Assembly: GCA_012961055.1 (NCBI GenBank) | Contig: DUAA01000234.1 | Coordinates: 4,543 to 12,706, forward strand | Direction: 5' to 3' | Origin: Nitrospinaceae bacterium | Lineage (GTDB): Bacteria > Nitrospinota > Nitrospinia > Nitrospinales > VA-1 | DNA: 8,164 bases | Shown: piece after piece, positions 1 through 6,043 of the stretch | Numbering within the stretch: the stretch's first letter is position 1 | Layout: the number at the start of each line of letters is the position of its first letter | Translations under genes and position numbers: made by a program | Notes under the pieces: model-generated | Told to the model about the DNA's origin: nothing | Database searches by the model: none | The model's input: only the letters and a program-made list of their open reading frames with translations

Positions 1-452
1 AAACCTTGAAGAAAAACAGATATAGGTTTAGATATTTTTTTAGAAAAAGAGAATGACAACTTAAATAATGTTTTTCCCGAGCTATTTAGTTATAGAGCGA
101 TGCAAAGGATATTCTTGTGCGATTTCAAAAAAGCACCAAAGGGGGAACAACAAGGCTGTATTGACCGCTTTATAGGTCTGGATGGAATTTACCAAATGAC
201 AACTGAAAACACCACCGACCCAGAAGCTTATAAGCTAGCACCGGGAACATCAACATCCCAATCTACTATTCAAATGAACAATGCAAAAAACCTCGAGAAA
301 AAAAGAAGAAATCATCATAGATGAAAACTATTAGCCTCTAACGAAGTTCTTTTTGAAAACCACTGCCAAGGGAGATTTGAAAAATCAAACTGGATGAAAA
401 AAGCCCACATCCAACGCCAAAAGGTTTGTCGACTGGGACCCCCGTTGTCGGT
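1..452. other. Left-edge region without a confident gene
   Basis: This stretch lies downstream of the minus-strand 60-residue gene and holds no gene I can support well. Its only notable content is a plus-strand open frame (described separately at 10-324), several A-rich runs and a short TCGAC-containing segment near 428. I looked for an intrinsic terminator for the minus-strand operon ending at 453. There are T-runs on the minus strand (for example opposite the A-run near 396-402), but I found no convincing stem before them. Confidence 0.5.
10..324 (+). pseudogene. Possible degenerate gene remnant (unrecognised)
   Basis: The plus-strand frame is open from about position 10 to a TGA at 322-324. 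The only standard start in it is the ATG at 100, giving 74 residues, and no clear Shine-Dalgarno sequence precedes that ATG. The translation upstream of the ATG (GLDIFLEKENDNLNNVFPEL) and just after it looks protein-like rather than random, whereas the tail (NLEKKRRNHHR) looks like noise or an out-of-frame run-on. I do not recognise a family. It could be the decayed 3' part of a gene whose start has been lost, or a chance open frame in AT-rich DNA. The call is low confidence and rests only on composition. Confidence 0.2.
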
Positions 453-635
453 CTAAGGCTGGAAGATTTTGGCATCGCAGGAAATATACTTGATTTGCTT
501 AAGAGGAATCACAAAAATCTCCTCTGAGGTTGTTACTTCAAAAAGCTCTAAATCATCACTGAAGCCATGCTTTGAAGTTGAATCAAGAACCAATTTCTCA
601 TTATCCACAAAAACAATCTTTAGCTGATACTGCAT
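453..635 (-). CDS. Small beta-rich protein of 60 residues, unknown function
   Basis: This 60-residue protein is the last gene of a minus-strand unit, 71 bases downstream of the radical SAM gene. The ATG is supported by an AAGGA element at 643-647, seven bases upstream, so I regard it as real despite its size. No signal peptide or membrane segment is visible, so it is probably cytoplasmic. The sequence alternates hydrophobic residues in four apparent strands: LKIVFV near residues 5-10, VLDS near 16-19, LELFEV near 29-34 and FVIPLKQIKYI near 41-51. This pattern suggests a small beta-barrel, SH3- or Sm-like, with the last strand pair being the most family-like part. It has a single Cys (residue 53), so it does not look like a metal-cluster protein or a Cys-rich peptide precursor. 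The fold is inference; I cannot name a family or a function. Confidence 0.7.
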   Translation of the reverse strand: MQYQLKIVFVDNEKLVLDSTSKHGFSDDLELFEVTTSEEIFVIPLKQIKYISCDAKIFQP

Positions 636-642
636 TCTTATT

Positions 643-647
643 TCCTT
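643..647 (-). promoter_or_regulatory. Ribosome-binding site of the 60-residue gene
   Basis: The minus strand reads AAGGA with seven bases to the ATG at 635. It is the main support for this small gene being translated, and it allows independent initiation 71 bases after the radical SAM stop codon. Confidence 0.6.
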
Positions 648-706
648 TCCATTTGTTCAGTCATACCTTGATTTTCTGCCTCAAAAAAATATCCTGCTTC
701 CTGGAA

Positions 707-1918
707 CTAATTTGGATGGGCAACCGCTTCAAACTTTTTGGATAGAGGATTCCGCAAATAATCTTCGACATAATTTTTCAAATAACCTTTTTCATATAGT
801 TTTTTATTTGAAAGAACAGAGTTCACTCTATGGAGCACCTTGAAGCGCACCCTAGGAAACTGCTCCTTAAACTCGTCAAAGGAAACACCAGAAATATCCC
901 GTTCATCATTGGAGGATTTCTCCATAATCACACGGGGCAGATGCACAACCTTTTGAGAACTGATTCTTTTTGCAACATCACTGAAAGTTAGTAATGTCGT
1001 GCAATCTGAGTCTCCGCCCAGAGTATCATTTGGAACATAAAGAAAACGCGCCCTGCCCTGGCGAAACATTTTCAAGATCCGGTAAACATTCCCAGCCATT
1101 ACGACCCAATCCTTTTTTTCCAATTCACACGCGTCAAAAGTCTTAATAATTTTATTTCGGTTAAGAAAAGACGTGATATCTGATTCCGTATGAATCATCT
1201 GGATATTGGGAAGGTTCATGTCATAAATCCGATGAGATTCATTTGCTAGGCTTTGTTTTCCCTGACGCATTAAGGCCGTGGTTTTCTCATCGATGTATTT
1301 TAAAGGAGTCAGACATCCCATCCATAACAAACAGTTTTTATTAATCTTTGAAATCGTCTTCGCGTCTTCAGACATGCTGCCCGGACCAAAAGAGTAAAAA
1401 TTAGCAGACGTCACAGCCGGACCATCTAGCACCTCCAAAATCTGGTTGACCGATGGCCCCTTAGGCATCAATTGCTTTCTATGAGGACCCAGCGTGATCA
1501 CCGAAAGCTCGAAGTTGATACGACCAGGATATCTTTCAACAAGGCGATTTATTCTTTTCGGATCAAAATAACCCACCGAGAACATAATGATATTTTTTCC
1601 CGTCTTCTCTAGAAACTCTTCAATCCAGTCCATAGCCCTAGGATGCAAAGCAAGGTCTGTCCACTCCATATATTCGTTGCCACCCAAAACCCAAGACTCG
1701 CCCTCTTTGGTGGGATAGGTCTGAATCTCATTTAATATGAACTCCCAATCCTCCTGAGTGGTGAGAGGCATATCGTATGTCTCACGATAGCTAAGATCCA
1801 TTTCATAACAAAAGGTGCATTTAACAGGACAAGTTTTACCCAAGCTTATAGGAATTTTGTGATCCTTGATCTCTTTCCTCAAGATCCCCTGGAGAAACTC
1901 CTTGCTTTGAATACTCAC
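707..1918 (-). CDS. Radical SAM enzyme, DUF512-like, without PDZ domain
   Basis: A radical SAM enzyme of about 403 residues. Counting from the GTG at 1918, the CX3CX2C cluster motif CPVKCTFCY has cysteines near residues 30, 34 and 37; these would bind the [4Fe-4S] cluster that cleaves S-adenosylmethionine. GGNE near 79-82 probably corresponds to the SAM-binding GGE motif. The C-terminal half contains VPNDTLGGDSDCTTLLTF (about 295-312) and VVHLPRVIM (about 324-332), which resemble the VPN-x-FGG-x-TGLLT and LPR-x-ML signatures I associate with DUF512 Fe-S oxidoreductases. Those proteins normally begin with a PDZ domain; here the cluster motif lies about 30 residues from the start, so PDZ is absent. 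Further cysteines (about 196, 202, 264, 306) could serve an auxiliary cluster, but their spacing fits no known motif. I chose GTG because AAGGA at 1925-1929 is six bases away, whereas it abuts the alternative ATG at 1924. The substrate is unknown. Confidence 0.88.
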   Translation of the reverse strand: MSIQSKEFLQGILRKEIKDHKIPISLGKTCPVKCTFCYEMDLSYRETYDMPLTTQEDWEFILNEIQTYPTKEGESWVLGGNEYMEWTDLALHPRAMDWIEEFLEKTGKNIIMFSVGYFDPKRINRLVERYPGRINFELSVITLGPHRKQLMPKGPSVNQILEVLDGPAVTSANFYSFGPGSMSEDAKTISKINKNCLLWMGCLTPLKYIDEKTTALMRQGKQSLANESHRIYDMNLPNIQMIHTESDITSFLNRNKIIKTFDACELEKKDWVVMAGNVYRILKMFRQGRARFLYVPNDTLGGDSDCTTLLTFSDVAKRISSQKVVHLPRVIMEKSSNDERDISGVSFDEFKEQFPRVRFKVLHRVNSVLSNKKLYEKGYLKNYVEDYLRNPLSKKFEAVAHPN

Positions 1919-2247
1919 TGCCATTCCTTAAAAGCATTCATCAACGATTCATCAACATTCAGTTCCTGCCTCCCAGCGTCATCAATGCCATTGATAAGTT
2001 TGTTGAGATGTACTGCCGCACAGCCCATGTACGCAATGCTTTCCTGCTGAAGTTTGTAGCTACCCGATTTAAGCTTAGTCCCTAGATCTTCAACGAGCTT
2101 TGAGTCTGACTGATGAGTCATTGCGGCTTTTTTAAATTCCTCAATAGACTCCCTGAATTTTTTATTTTCATGAAAAGAGATCCCCTTCTTCAGACTCTCT
2201 TGAGCACTGTGAACTTCTTCCGCTGTTAACGGTTTATCTTCTGCCAT
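1915..2247 (-). CDS. Small TPR-like helical protein, first gene of radical SAM unit
   Basis: This 110-residue protein directly precedes the radical SAM gene and shares four bases with it. I see no signal peptide or membrane segment, so it is likely cytoplasmic. Residues about 12-45 look like one tetratricopeptide helix pair: a Gly after the first Leu/Lys turn (KKGISFHENKKF) and then an amphipathic helix (FRESIEEFKKAA). The rest also appears helical, with a Gly-Cys-Ala stretch (YMGCAAVHLNKLI) in the last third. TPR units usually mediate protein contact, and the tight coupling to the enzyme suggests a partner or adaptor role, which is inference. The frame is open further upstream to an ATG at 2322, but GTGAGGA just before the ATG at 2247 supports the shorter form; the extra 25 residues (rich in Ser, Pro and aromatics) look unlike the rest and lack a ribosome-binding site. 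Confidence 0.75.
   Translation of the reverse strand: MAEDKPLTAEEVHSAQESLKKGISFHENKKFRESIEEFKKAAMTHQSDSKLVEDLGTKLKSGSYKLQQESIAYMGCAAVHLNKLINGIDDAGRQELNVDESLMNAFKEWQ
1925..1929 (-). promoter_or_regulatory. Ribosome-binding site that decides the radical SAM start
   Basis: The minus strand reads AAGGA immediately before an ATG (1924-1922), with no spacer, and six bases before an in-frame GTG (1918-1916). The second spacing is normal, and the GTG overlaps the TGA of the upstream gene as GTGA, so GTG is the better start and translation is probably coupled. Confidence 0.55.
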
Positions 2248-2393
2248 AGATTCCTCACTCATTGATTTTATAACAATTGGGAAATAAGACGGGCTTTGAA
2301 ATCCCGAGCATCTAACTTCCACATTTCAGGACAGCACTGAAGAAGCTACGTGGAAACCTGTCAACCTACGCACGCTATACTTTTTAAATGGGT

Positions 2394-2424
2394 ATTGTAG
2401 CATTGACTTGACAGCAGCTGTCAA
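2394..2424 (-). promoter_or_regulatory. Putative promoter of the TPR-like/radical SAM unit
   Basis: On the minus strand TTGACA (2424-2419) is followed after 19 bases by TACAAT (2399-2394). Both boxes match sigma-70 consensus well, but the spacer is longer than the ideal 17. Transcription would start near 2387, leaving a leader of about 140 bases before the ATG at 2247. The -35 box is part of a 19-base palindrome, which could be an operator. No other promoter-like pair is evident before this gene. Confidence 0.4.
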
Positions 2425-2425
2425 G
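2407..2425. repeat. 19-base palindrome, operator-like
   Basis: Arms CTTGACAGC and GCTGTCAAG are perfect 9-base inverted repeats around a single central base (2416). Two-fold symmetry of this size in an intergenic region, overlapping a TTGACA -35 box, is typical of a binding site for a dimeric repressor. It could also form a DNA cruciform, but with a one-base centre it cannot form a good RNA hairpin. The cognate regulator is not in this window. Confidence 0.55.
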
Positions 2426-2508
2426 CGATTCGCCCCAGGCATAAACAAATTTCGGAAGGGAAATGTGAACGGGCAAAATGACCCTCATTAAAGTCAAAAG
2501 GCATAAGT

Positions 2509-2590
2509 GGCACAGGTGCCCTATCGCCTCCCACTAAAATGGGTTTGCAATAACTACCGCCTACGCTTGCGCGTAGGATGGAGCTATTGC
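2509..2590. repeat. Cluster of three stem-loops, REP-like or structured RNA
   Basis: Three inverted repeats follow each other within 82 bases. GGCA/TGCC (2509-2512 and 2517-2520) and CCCA/TGGG (2530-2533 and 2540-2543) are short. The third, 2547-2590, is long: an inner perfect stem CCTACGC/GCGTAGG with a TTGC loop (2560-2577) is extended outward by CC/GG, CT/AG and GCAATA/TATTGC with small mismatches, about 17 pairs in all. No T-run follows on either strand, so it is not a standard intrinsic terminator, although it lies just after the minus-strand lipoprotein gene. A repetitive extragenic palindrome, a processing signal or a small RNA are all possible. Confidence 0.45.
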
Positions 2591-2609
2591 TATCTGACAT
2601 CGAAACACA

Positions 2610-2738
2610 TTAATGTTTCTTTTCAACACCCTCAGGGGTGTACTGGTGACCTTCACTATTATATTCTGACTCCATAGAACAAGAAGACATAACCAATACC
2701 AGCGAAATCCACATAAACACAACTAAAAACTTTTTCAT
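2610..2738 (-). CDS. Small lipoprotein of 42 residues
   Basis: A very short gene whose product has the signature of a secreted lipoprotein. After MKK there is a hydrophobic stretch (residues 4-17) and a lipobox VMSSC with the lipid-modified Cys at residue 20. The predicted mature peptide is only 23 residues, polar and hydrophilic, ending in EGVEKKH. Ser follows the Cys at +2, which in Gram-negatives usually favours sorting to the outer membrane. A strong GAGAGGAG-type ribosome-binding site (around 2747-2754) stands eight bases before the ATG, which makes translation likely. The size recalls entericidin-class peptides, but I see no sequence match that would justify the name. It stands alone between the stem-loop cluster and the divergent biotin ligase gene. 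Confidence 0.75.
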   Translation of the reverse strand: MKKFLVVFMWISLVLVMSSCSMESEYNSEGHQYTPEGVEKKH

Positions 2739-2906
2739 CCAGCCCTCTCCTCTCAAAAGGTTTCAGTTTCTGTAAGACTTAACCACCGTCCTTGAAACCG
2801 GTTTTTGAATAAGCGTTTTATCAATATTTAAACAACATTTCAATCATTTTTTGGCAAATTACTCTACAATGAGATGAATTGAAATCTTTATTTAAACCCT
2901 AAATAC

Positions 2907-2921
2907 CAAGGTGTTGCCCTG
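2907..2921 (+). promoter_or_regulatory. birA: Possible ribosome-binding site and CTG start of birA
   Basis: AAGGTG (2908-2913) is the only Shine-Dalgarno-like element before the biotin ligase. Five bases later, in frame with it, comes CTG (2919-2921), which would add 17 residues (LSSSFDIDISGLQQKLS). GTG and TTG at 2911 and 2914 are in a different frame and run quickly into TAG. A CTG start is rare, so this is only a candidate; leaderless initiation at ATG 2970 or a sequence error are the alternatives. Confidence 0.25.
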
Positions 2922-2969
2922 TCCTCCTCTTTTGATATAGATATTTCAGGCCTTCAGCAAAAACTCAGC

Positions 2970-3719
2970 ATGGCAAAAATTGGCCATCCGCTACGAATTC
3001 TGCCCCAAATTGACTCAACAAATGAGGAAATTAAACGGAATTTGGCAGCCAACCTCCCAGAAGGAGCAGTCGTCATTGCCGACCAACAAACAAATGGAAG
3101 AGGTCGACTGGGGCGTTCATGGCACTCAGAGTTTGGGTCAGGCCTCTACCTTTCCACCCTTTTAAAACCTGATTTACCCCCCGAAAACCTGTCCCTCGTT
3201 ACATTAATGGCGGGCGTCGCCACCGCCACCGCTATTCAGCATCTGGCACCGGTTAAACTCAAGTGGCCGAACGACATCCTATTGAACGGTAAAAAACTGG
3301 CCGGAACTTTATGTGAATGCATTTATAAACCAGGGTCGATTCCTGCGGTGATTGTAGGTATAGGAATCAACCTCAACCACACATCCTTCCCCAAAGAAAT
3401 TCAAGGTATTGCCACTTCCCTGAAACTTGAAACCGGAAAAACCATCAACCGCTCAGAGCTTGTCCTCAACCTTCTGCAAAACCTTAACTCCGAATATATA
3501 GAGTTTCTGCAGAGAAAGAATAAGAACCTCATCCGCAAATGGACCGAGCAATCGAACATGTTTGGAAAAACCATGACCGTCCATCAAAAAGGGAAAACCC
3601 TGTTGGGAACAGCAGTGGGACTCAACCCACAAGGCAAGCTAATTCTGCAAACCCCTGAAGGTAAAAAACATGTTCTCGATTCTGGAGAGCTAATCGAGGC
3701 TATTAGCAAGAACCTTTAA
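2970..3719 (+). CDS. birA: Biotin--[acetyl-CoA-carboxylase] ligase, no DNA-binding domain
   Basis: Cytoplasmic enzyme that makes biotinyl-5'-AMP from biotin and ATP and transfers biotin to the lysine of biotin carboxyl carrier proteins, chiefly that of acetyl-CoA carboxylase. Visible motifs are STN (residues 16-18), GRGRLGRSW (43-51, the biotinyl-AMP loop), KWPNDILLNGKKLAG (98-112, with K109 matching the catalytic Lys of E. coli BirA) and GIGINLN (130-136). From about 195 to the end there is the small SH3-like C-terminal domain. At 249 residues it is catalytic core plus C-terminal domain; the N-terminal helix-turn-helix of repressor-type BirA is missing, so it should not regulate biotin genes. 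No ribosome-binding site precedes this ATG, and the frame is open upstream to 2883 with family-like residues, so the true start is probably further upstream. It appears monocistronic. Confidence 0.93.
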   Translation: MAKIGHPLRILPQIDSTNEEIKRNLAANLPEGAVVIADQQTNGRGRLGRSWHSEFGSGLYLSTLLKPDLPPENLSLVTLMAGVATATAIQHLAPVKLKWPNDILLNGKKLAGTLCECIYKPGSIPAVIVGIGINLNHTSFPKEIQGIATSLKLETGKTINRSELVLNLLQNLNSEYIEFLQRKNKNLIRKWTEQSNMFGKTMTVHQKGKTLLGTAVGLNPQGKLILQTPEGKKHVLDSGELIEAISKNL

Positions 3720-3735
3720 GTCTAACTTTTTGGTC

Positions 3736-3753
3736 AGCAGTAATACTACTGCT
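3736..3753. terminator. Hairpin between convergent genes, possible terminator
   Basis: AGCAGTA and TACTGCT form a 7-base stem with an ATAC loop, 16 bases after the biotin ligase stop codon and between it and the convergent HEAT-repeat gene. A clean T-run follows on neither strand (the plus side continues TATTGATT), so it would be a weak or bidirectional terminator at best. I see nothing else of note in 3754-3916. Confidence 0.3.
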
Positions 3754-3916
3754 TATTGATTCCATACCTGATTGGTAGTAGATCTGAGTCGGGATAAGCC
3801 AATATTGAAGGGTTCTGCATCGGGAATCTTATAAGCTCGGCACGAGGTAGCGATATGGCAGAGGACGCCATGGAATCTAATGGGGTATCATAGAGGAAAG
3901 TATGTCGGGTACTGGG

Positions 3917-5038
3917 TCAAGGGCGTAGAAGGCGAATCAGGTTTCCGGCGGCATAGGTGCGGATGACTACCAGAGAGTCCTGTAACAACTCCGCCAATAT
4001 CAGGAAGGCTTTGGGTCCGCCCATCATTCCCACAGCTCTAACTGCCGCAGTGCGAACTCTTGAGTGCTCATCCTTCAGTGCCTGTTTTAGTAAGCGCTCC
4101 CGTTCCGGGATGTCTGCTTCGCCTAAAACCCGCGCCGTAGCGCTACGCACTCCAAAGTCCGGGTGCTTCAACAGCTCTTCAAATACTATCTGGCAGGATT
4201 TCGACTTCATTCGGTTCAGAGCCAGTGCTGCGGACAGTTTCACCATTCCATCTTTGTCGGCGCATAGAGGAATTAAATCAGGCTCGGCTTCACGAAGGTT
4301 CCCCATTGCCAACGCTGCCGCATAACGTACTGAAGCATTATCTCGCTTGATCAATTCCCTTAGCTTCGGCAACATATCTGCAGTGCTTTTACCTTCGACC
4401 GCTTTAAGACTGTAGAAAACCATCTCCGGTTCAGCGTGATCGAACAACTTTGCCAGGTGAGGCAAAACTTCCTGTGTGCCTATCTTACCAAGATAACCGA
4501 TGGCCTGATACCTGCGATCAGGGATAGGATGAGTGAGCGGGCCCAGCACATCCGAAAGGTATTTTCCTTCACCATGCTTGACCAATCCGGAAGAAGCCGC
4601 CATTCGAACCGGCACATCATAGGACTCTAAAAACATCCTCATCTCATCAACGATCTCAGGACCGCCTTCATCTCCAAGCATTTCCACTGCCGCACTACGA
4701 ACCCAAATGTCTGTGTCATCCGTCATCCTGCGCGCCGCCTTCAAAGCATCGTATGACGACACCTTCAATAACCCTTGCAAAGCAAACAAGCGTGCTGTGG
4801 GATAGACATCCTGCGTTGCCTTATTCAACAAAGGAAGCAGTGCCACATCTCGAGACTCTCCCGCTGCCCGGGCCGCTGCTGCCCGTAAAAAAGCCCGCTC
4901 GCTTTGATGGGCGATCTGCAAAATTTCCAGGCTGACGGCACGGATTTTTTTTACCACCGAGTCAGGCCGAGAGCCGGAGAACCCCGTCTGAGGAACCAGT
5001 AAGAACATAATCAGCAGTCCCATTAATCGATAAATCAT
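3917..5038 (-). CDS. Exported HEAT-repeat protein
   Basis: A 373-residue protein built almost entirely of PBS-lyase-type HEAT repeats. The N-terminus (MIYRLMGLLIMFLLVPQTG) is a Sec signal peptide with likely cleavage around residues 20-23, so the protein acts in the periplasm or at the envelope. I count about eleven repeats of roughly 31 residues, seen as the recurring helix VRxAAAxALG: for example DIWVRSAAVEMLGDEG, ASVRYAAALAMGNL, FGVRSATARVLGEA and SRVRTAAVRAVGMM. Such superhelices act as binding scaffolds; no catalytic motif is visible and the partner is unknown. Its ATG overlaps the glycosyltransferase stop codon as ATGA, with GAGGA ten bases upstream (5049-5053) inside that gene, so translation is coupled and the two products are probably needed together, perhaps for an envelope glycan. 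Confidence 0.88.
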   Translation of the reverse strand: MIYRLMGLLIMFLLVPQTGFSGSRPDSVVKKIRAVSLEILQIAHQSERAFLRAAAARAAGESRDVALLPLLNKATQDVYPTARLFALQGLLKVSSYDALKAARRMTDDTDIWVRSAAVEMLGDEGGPEIVDEMRMFLESYDVPVRMAASSGLVKHGEGKYLSDVLGPLTHPIPDRRYQAIGYLGKIGTQEVLPHLAKLFDHAEPEMVFYSLKAVEGKSTADMLPKLRELIKRDNASVRYAAALAMGNLREAEPDLIPLCADKDGMVKLSAALALNRMKSKSCQIVFEELLKHPDFGVRSATARVLGEADIPERERLLKQALKDEHSRVRTAAVRAVGMMGGPKAFLILAELLQDSLVVIRTYAAGNLIRLLRP

Positions 5039-5886
5039 TTCTGCGGCATCCTCAACAAACAGGAATATCTCGCCGCCAAAGCCCGATAATACTCTTCATC
5101 CTGAATTTTTCCCCGTTTGCTATAGCCAAGAATTAGAACACGGCATTTTTCAATCAGCATCGCCACCACTCCATCCCTTTGTTCCTCATTGAGTCGGTTT
5201 TCTTTCAATAGTTTTTCCAATGCGTAAACCCGCCAGCGATCCATCCCCCAGAACTTGCTCGATAACTGGTCCGCGTGCCCACCTCGTTTGACGATCAGTT
5301 TTTCATCAATGAAATGGAAAGGGTATTGCTTAGCGATACGCAACCATAAATCATAATCTTCACAAACCAGCATGGATTCATCAAATCCACCGACCTCATT
5401 CAACATTTTTGTCCGCAATAACACTGAAGACGGACTAACTATACATAACGGTAGGCAATATTGAAAAATTTCACCAGAATATTTTTGATGCTTTTTCATC
5501 TGGTTCACTCTGACGCCATTACGAACCCATATCTCATCCGTATAGACTGCATAGCAATCCGGGTGCTGATTAACCCACTGTACCTGAGCTTGCAGTTTGC
5601 CCTTTTTCCACAGATCGTCCGAATCGAGAAACGCAATCCAATCTCCCTGCGCCTGTTTTAAGCCACAATTGCGGGCGAAGGATACTCCTCGGTTTTTATC
5701 TAATCGAATAAATCGAATGTCTGGGAATTGGTTGACCACCTCGATCGTATTGTCTACAGACCCATCATCAACCACAATCAGCTCAAAATCGGGGAAGTTT
5801 TGATCACGAACCGAGCGAATCGACTCCTCCAGGCAATGGCCTCGATTAAAAGTCGGTATAATTACGGAGATAAGCGGCCTAGGCAT
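5035..5886 (-). CDS. Family 2 glycosyltransferase
   Basis: A 283-residue enzyme of the GT2 class with a GT-A fold, which transfers a sugar from a nucleotide-sugar with inversion. It begins with the typical strand SVIIPTFNR (7-15). VVDDGS (38-43) binds the nucleotide, LDSDD (87-91) is the DXD metal site, GGFDE (166-170) with CEDYDLWLRI (175-184) contains the ED motif near the catalytic base, and RGGHADQLS (201-209) is a conserved acceptor-side loop. No membrane segment is visible, so it is soluble or peripheral on the cytoplasmic side. The donor and acceptor cannot be read from the sequence; lipopolysaccharide, capsule or protein glycan are possible. AAGGA at 5895-5899 lies eight bases before the ATG. 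It is first in a two-gene unit with the exported HEAT-repeat protein, which it overlaps by four bases. It is divergent from the polyprenyl synthase. Confidence 0.92.
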   Translation of the reverse strand: MPRPLISVIIPTFNRGHCLEESIRSVRDQNFPDFELIVVDDGSVDNTIEVVNQFPDIRFIRLDKNRGVSFARNCGLKQAQGDWIAFLDSDDLWKKGKLQAQVQWVNQHPDCYAVYTDEIWVRNGVRVNQMKKHQKYSGEIFQYCLPLCIVSPSSVLLRTKMLNEVGGFDESMLVCEDYDLWLRIAKQYPFHFIDEKLIVKRGGHADQLSSKFWGMDRWRVYALEKLLKENRLNEEQRDGVVAMLIEKCRVLILGYSKRGKIQDEEYYRALAARYSCLLRMPQK

Positions 5887-5906
5887 TATTTTTATCCTTT
5901 TCAGGA

Positions 5907-5934
5907 ATCATAGTTGTAATTAATACAAAGTCAA
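5907..5934 (-). promoter_or_regulatory. Putative promoter of the glycosyltransferase/HEAT unit
   Basis: On the minus strand TTGACT (5934-5929) and TATGAT (5912-5907) each match sigma-70 consensus at five of six bases, with a 16-base spacer. The start point would be near 5900, giving a very short leader that just includes the AAGGA of the glycosyltransferase gene. The spacer contains TTGTA and TACAA arms around five bases (5914-5928), a possible operator half-site pair. Confidence 0.45.
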
Positions 5935-6043
5935 ATTTCAGGAGAATTTGCTGCATGTGTGGCCAACGGGCTGAAAGCCACCTTAAATTTAGTAAGACAC
6001 AAAAATAGAAGCCTATCACAACCCAAGTGTTGTTATAAATGGC

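Noticed and set aside
380..452. Intrinsic terminator for the minus-strand operon
   Set aside because: There is a T-run on the minus strand, but no stem of adequate length precedes it.
453..635. RiPP precursor peptide for the radical SAM enzyme
   Set aside because: The 60-residue protein looks folded and beta-rich, with one Cys, no Gly-rich or repetitive core and no leader-like region.
1859..2050. Plus-strand open frame of 63 codons
   Set aside because: It lies antisense across the end of the TPR-like gene and the start of the radical SAM gene, both of which have ribosome-binding sites and family-like sequence; it is a shadow frame.
2248..2322. N-terminal extension of the TPR-like protein to ATG 2322
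   Set aside because: The ribosome-binding site is directly before ATG 2247; the added 25 residues differ in character and have no such site.
2460..2500. Minus-strand mini-ORFs of 27-34 codons near 2380-2510
   Set aside because: No ribosome-binding sites, and they overlap the promoter and palindrome region.
3957..4325. Plus-strand open frame of 122 codons
   Set aside because: Antisense to the HEAT-repeat gene; the translation has no recognisable motif, whereas the minus strand shows regular repeats.
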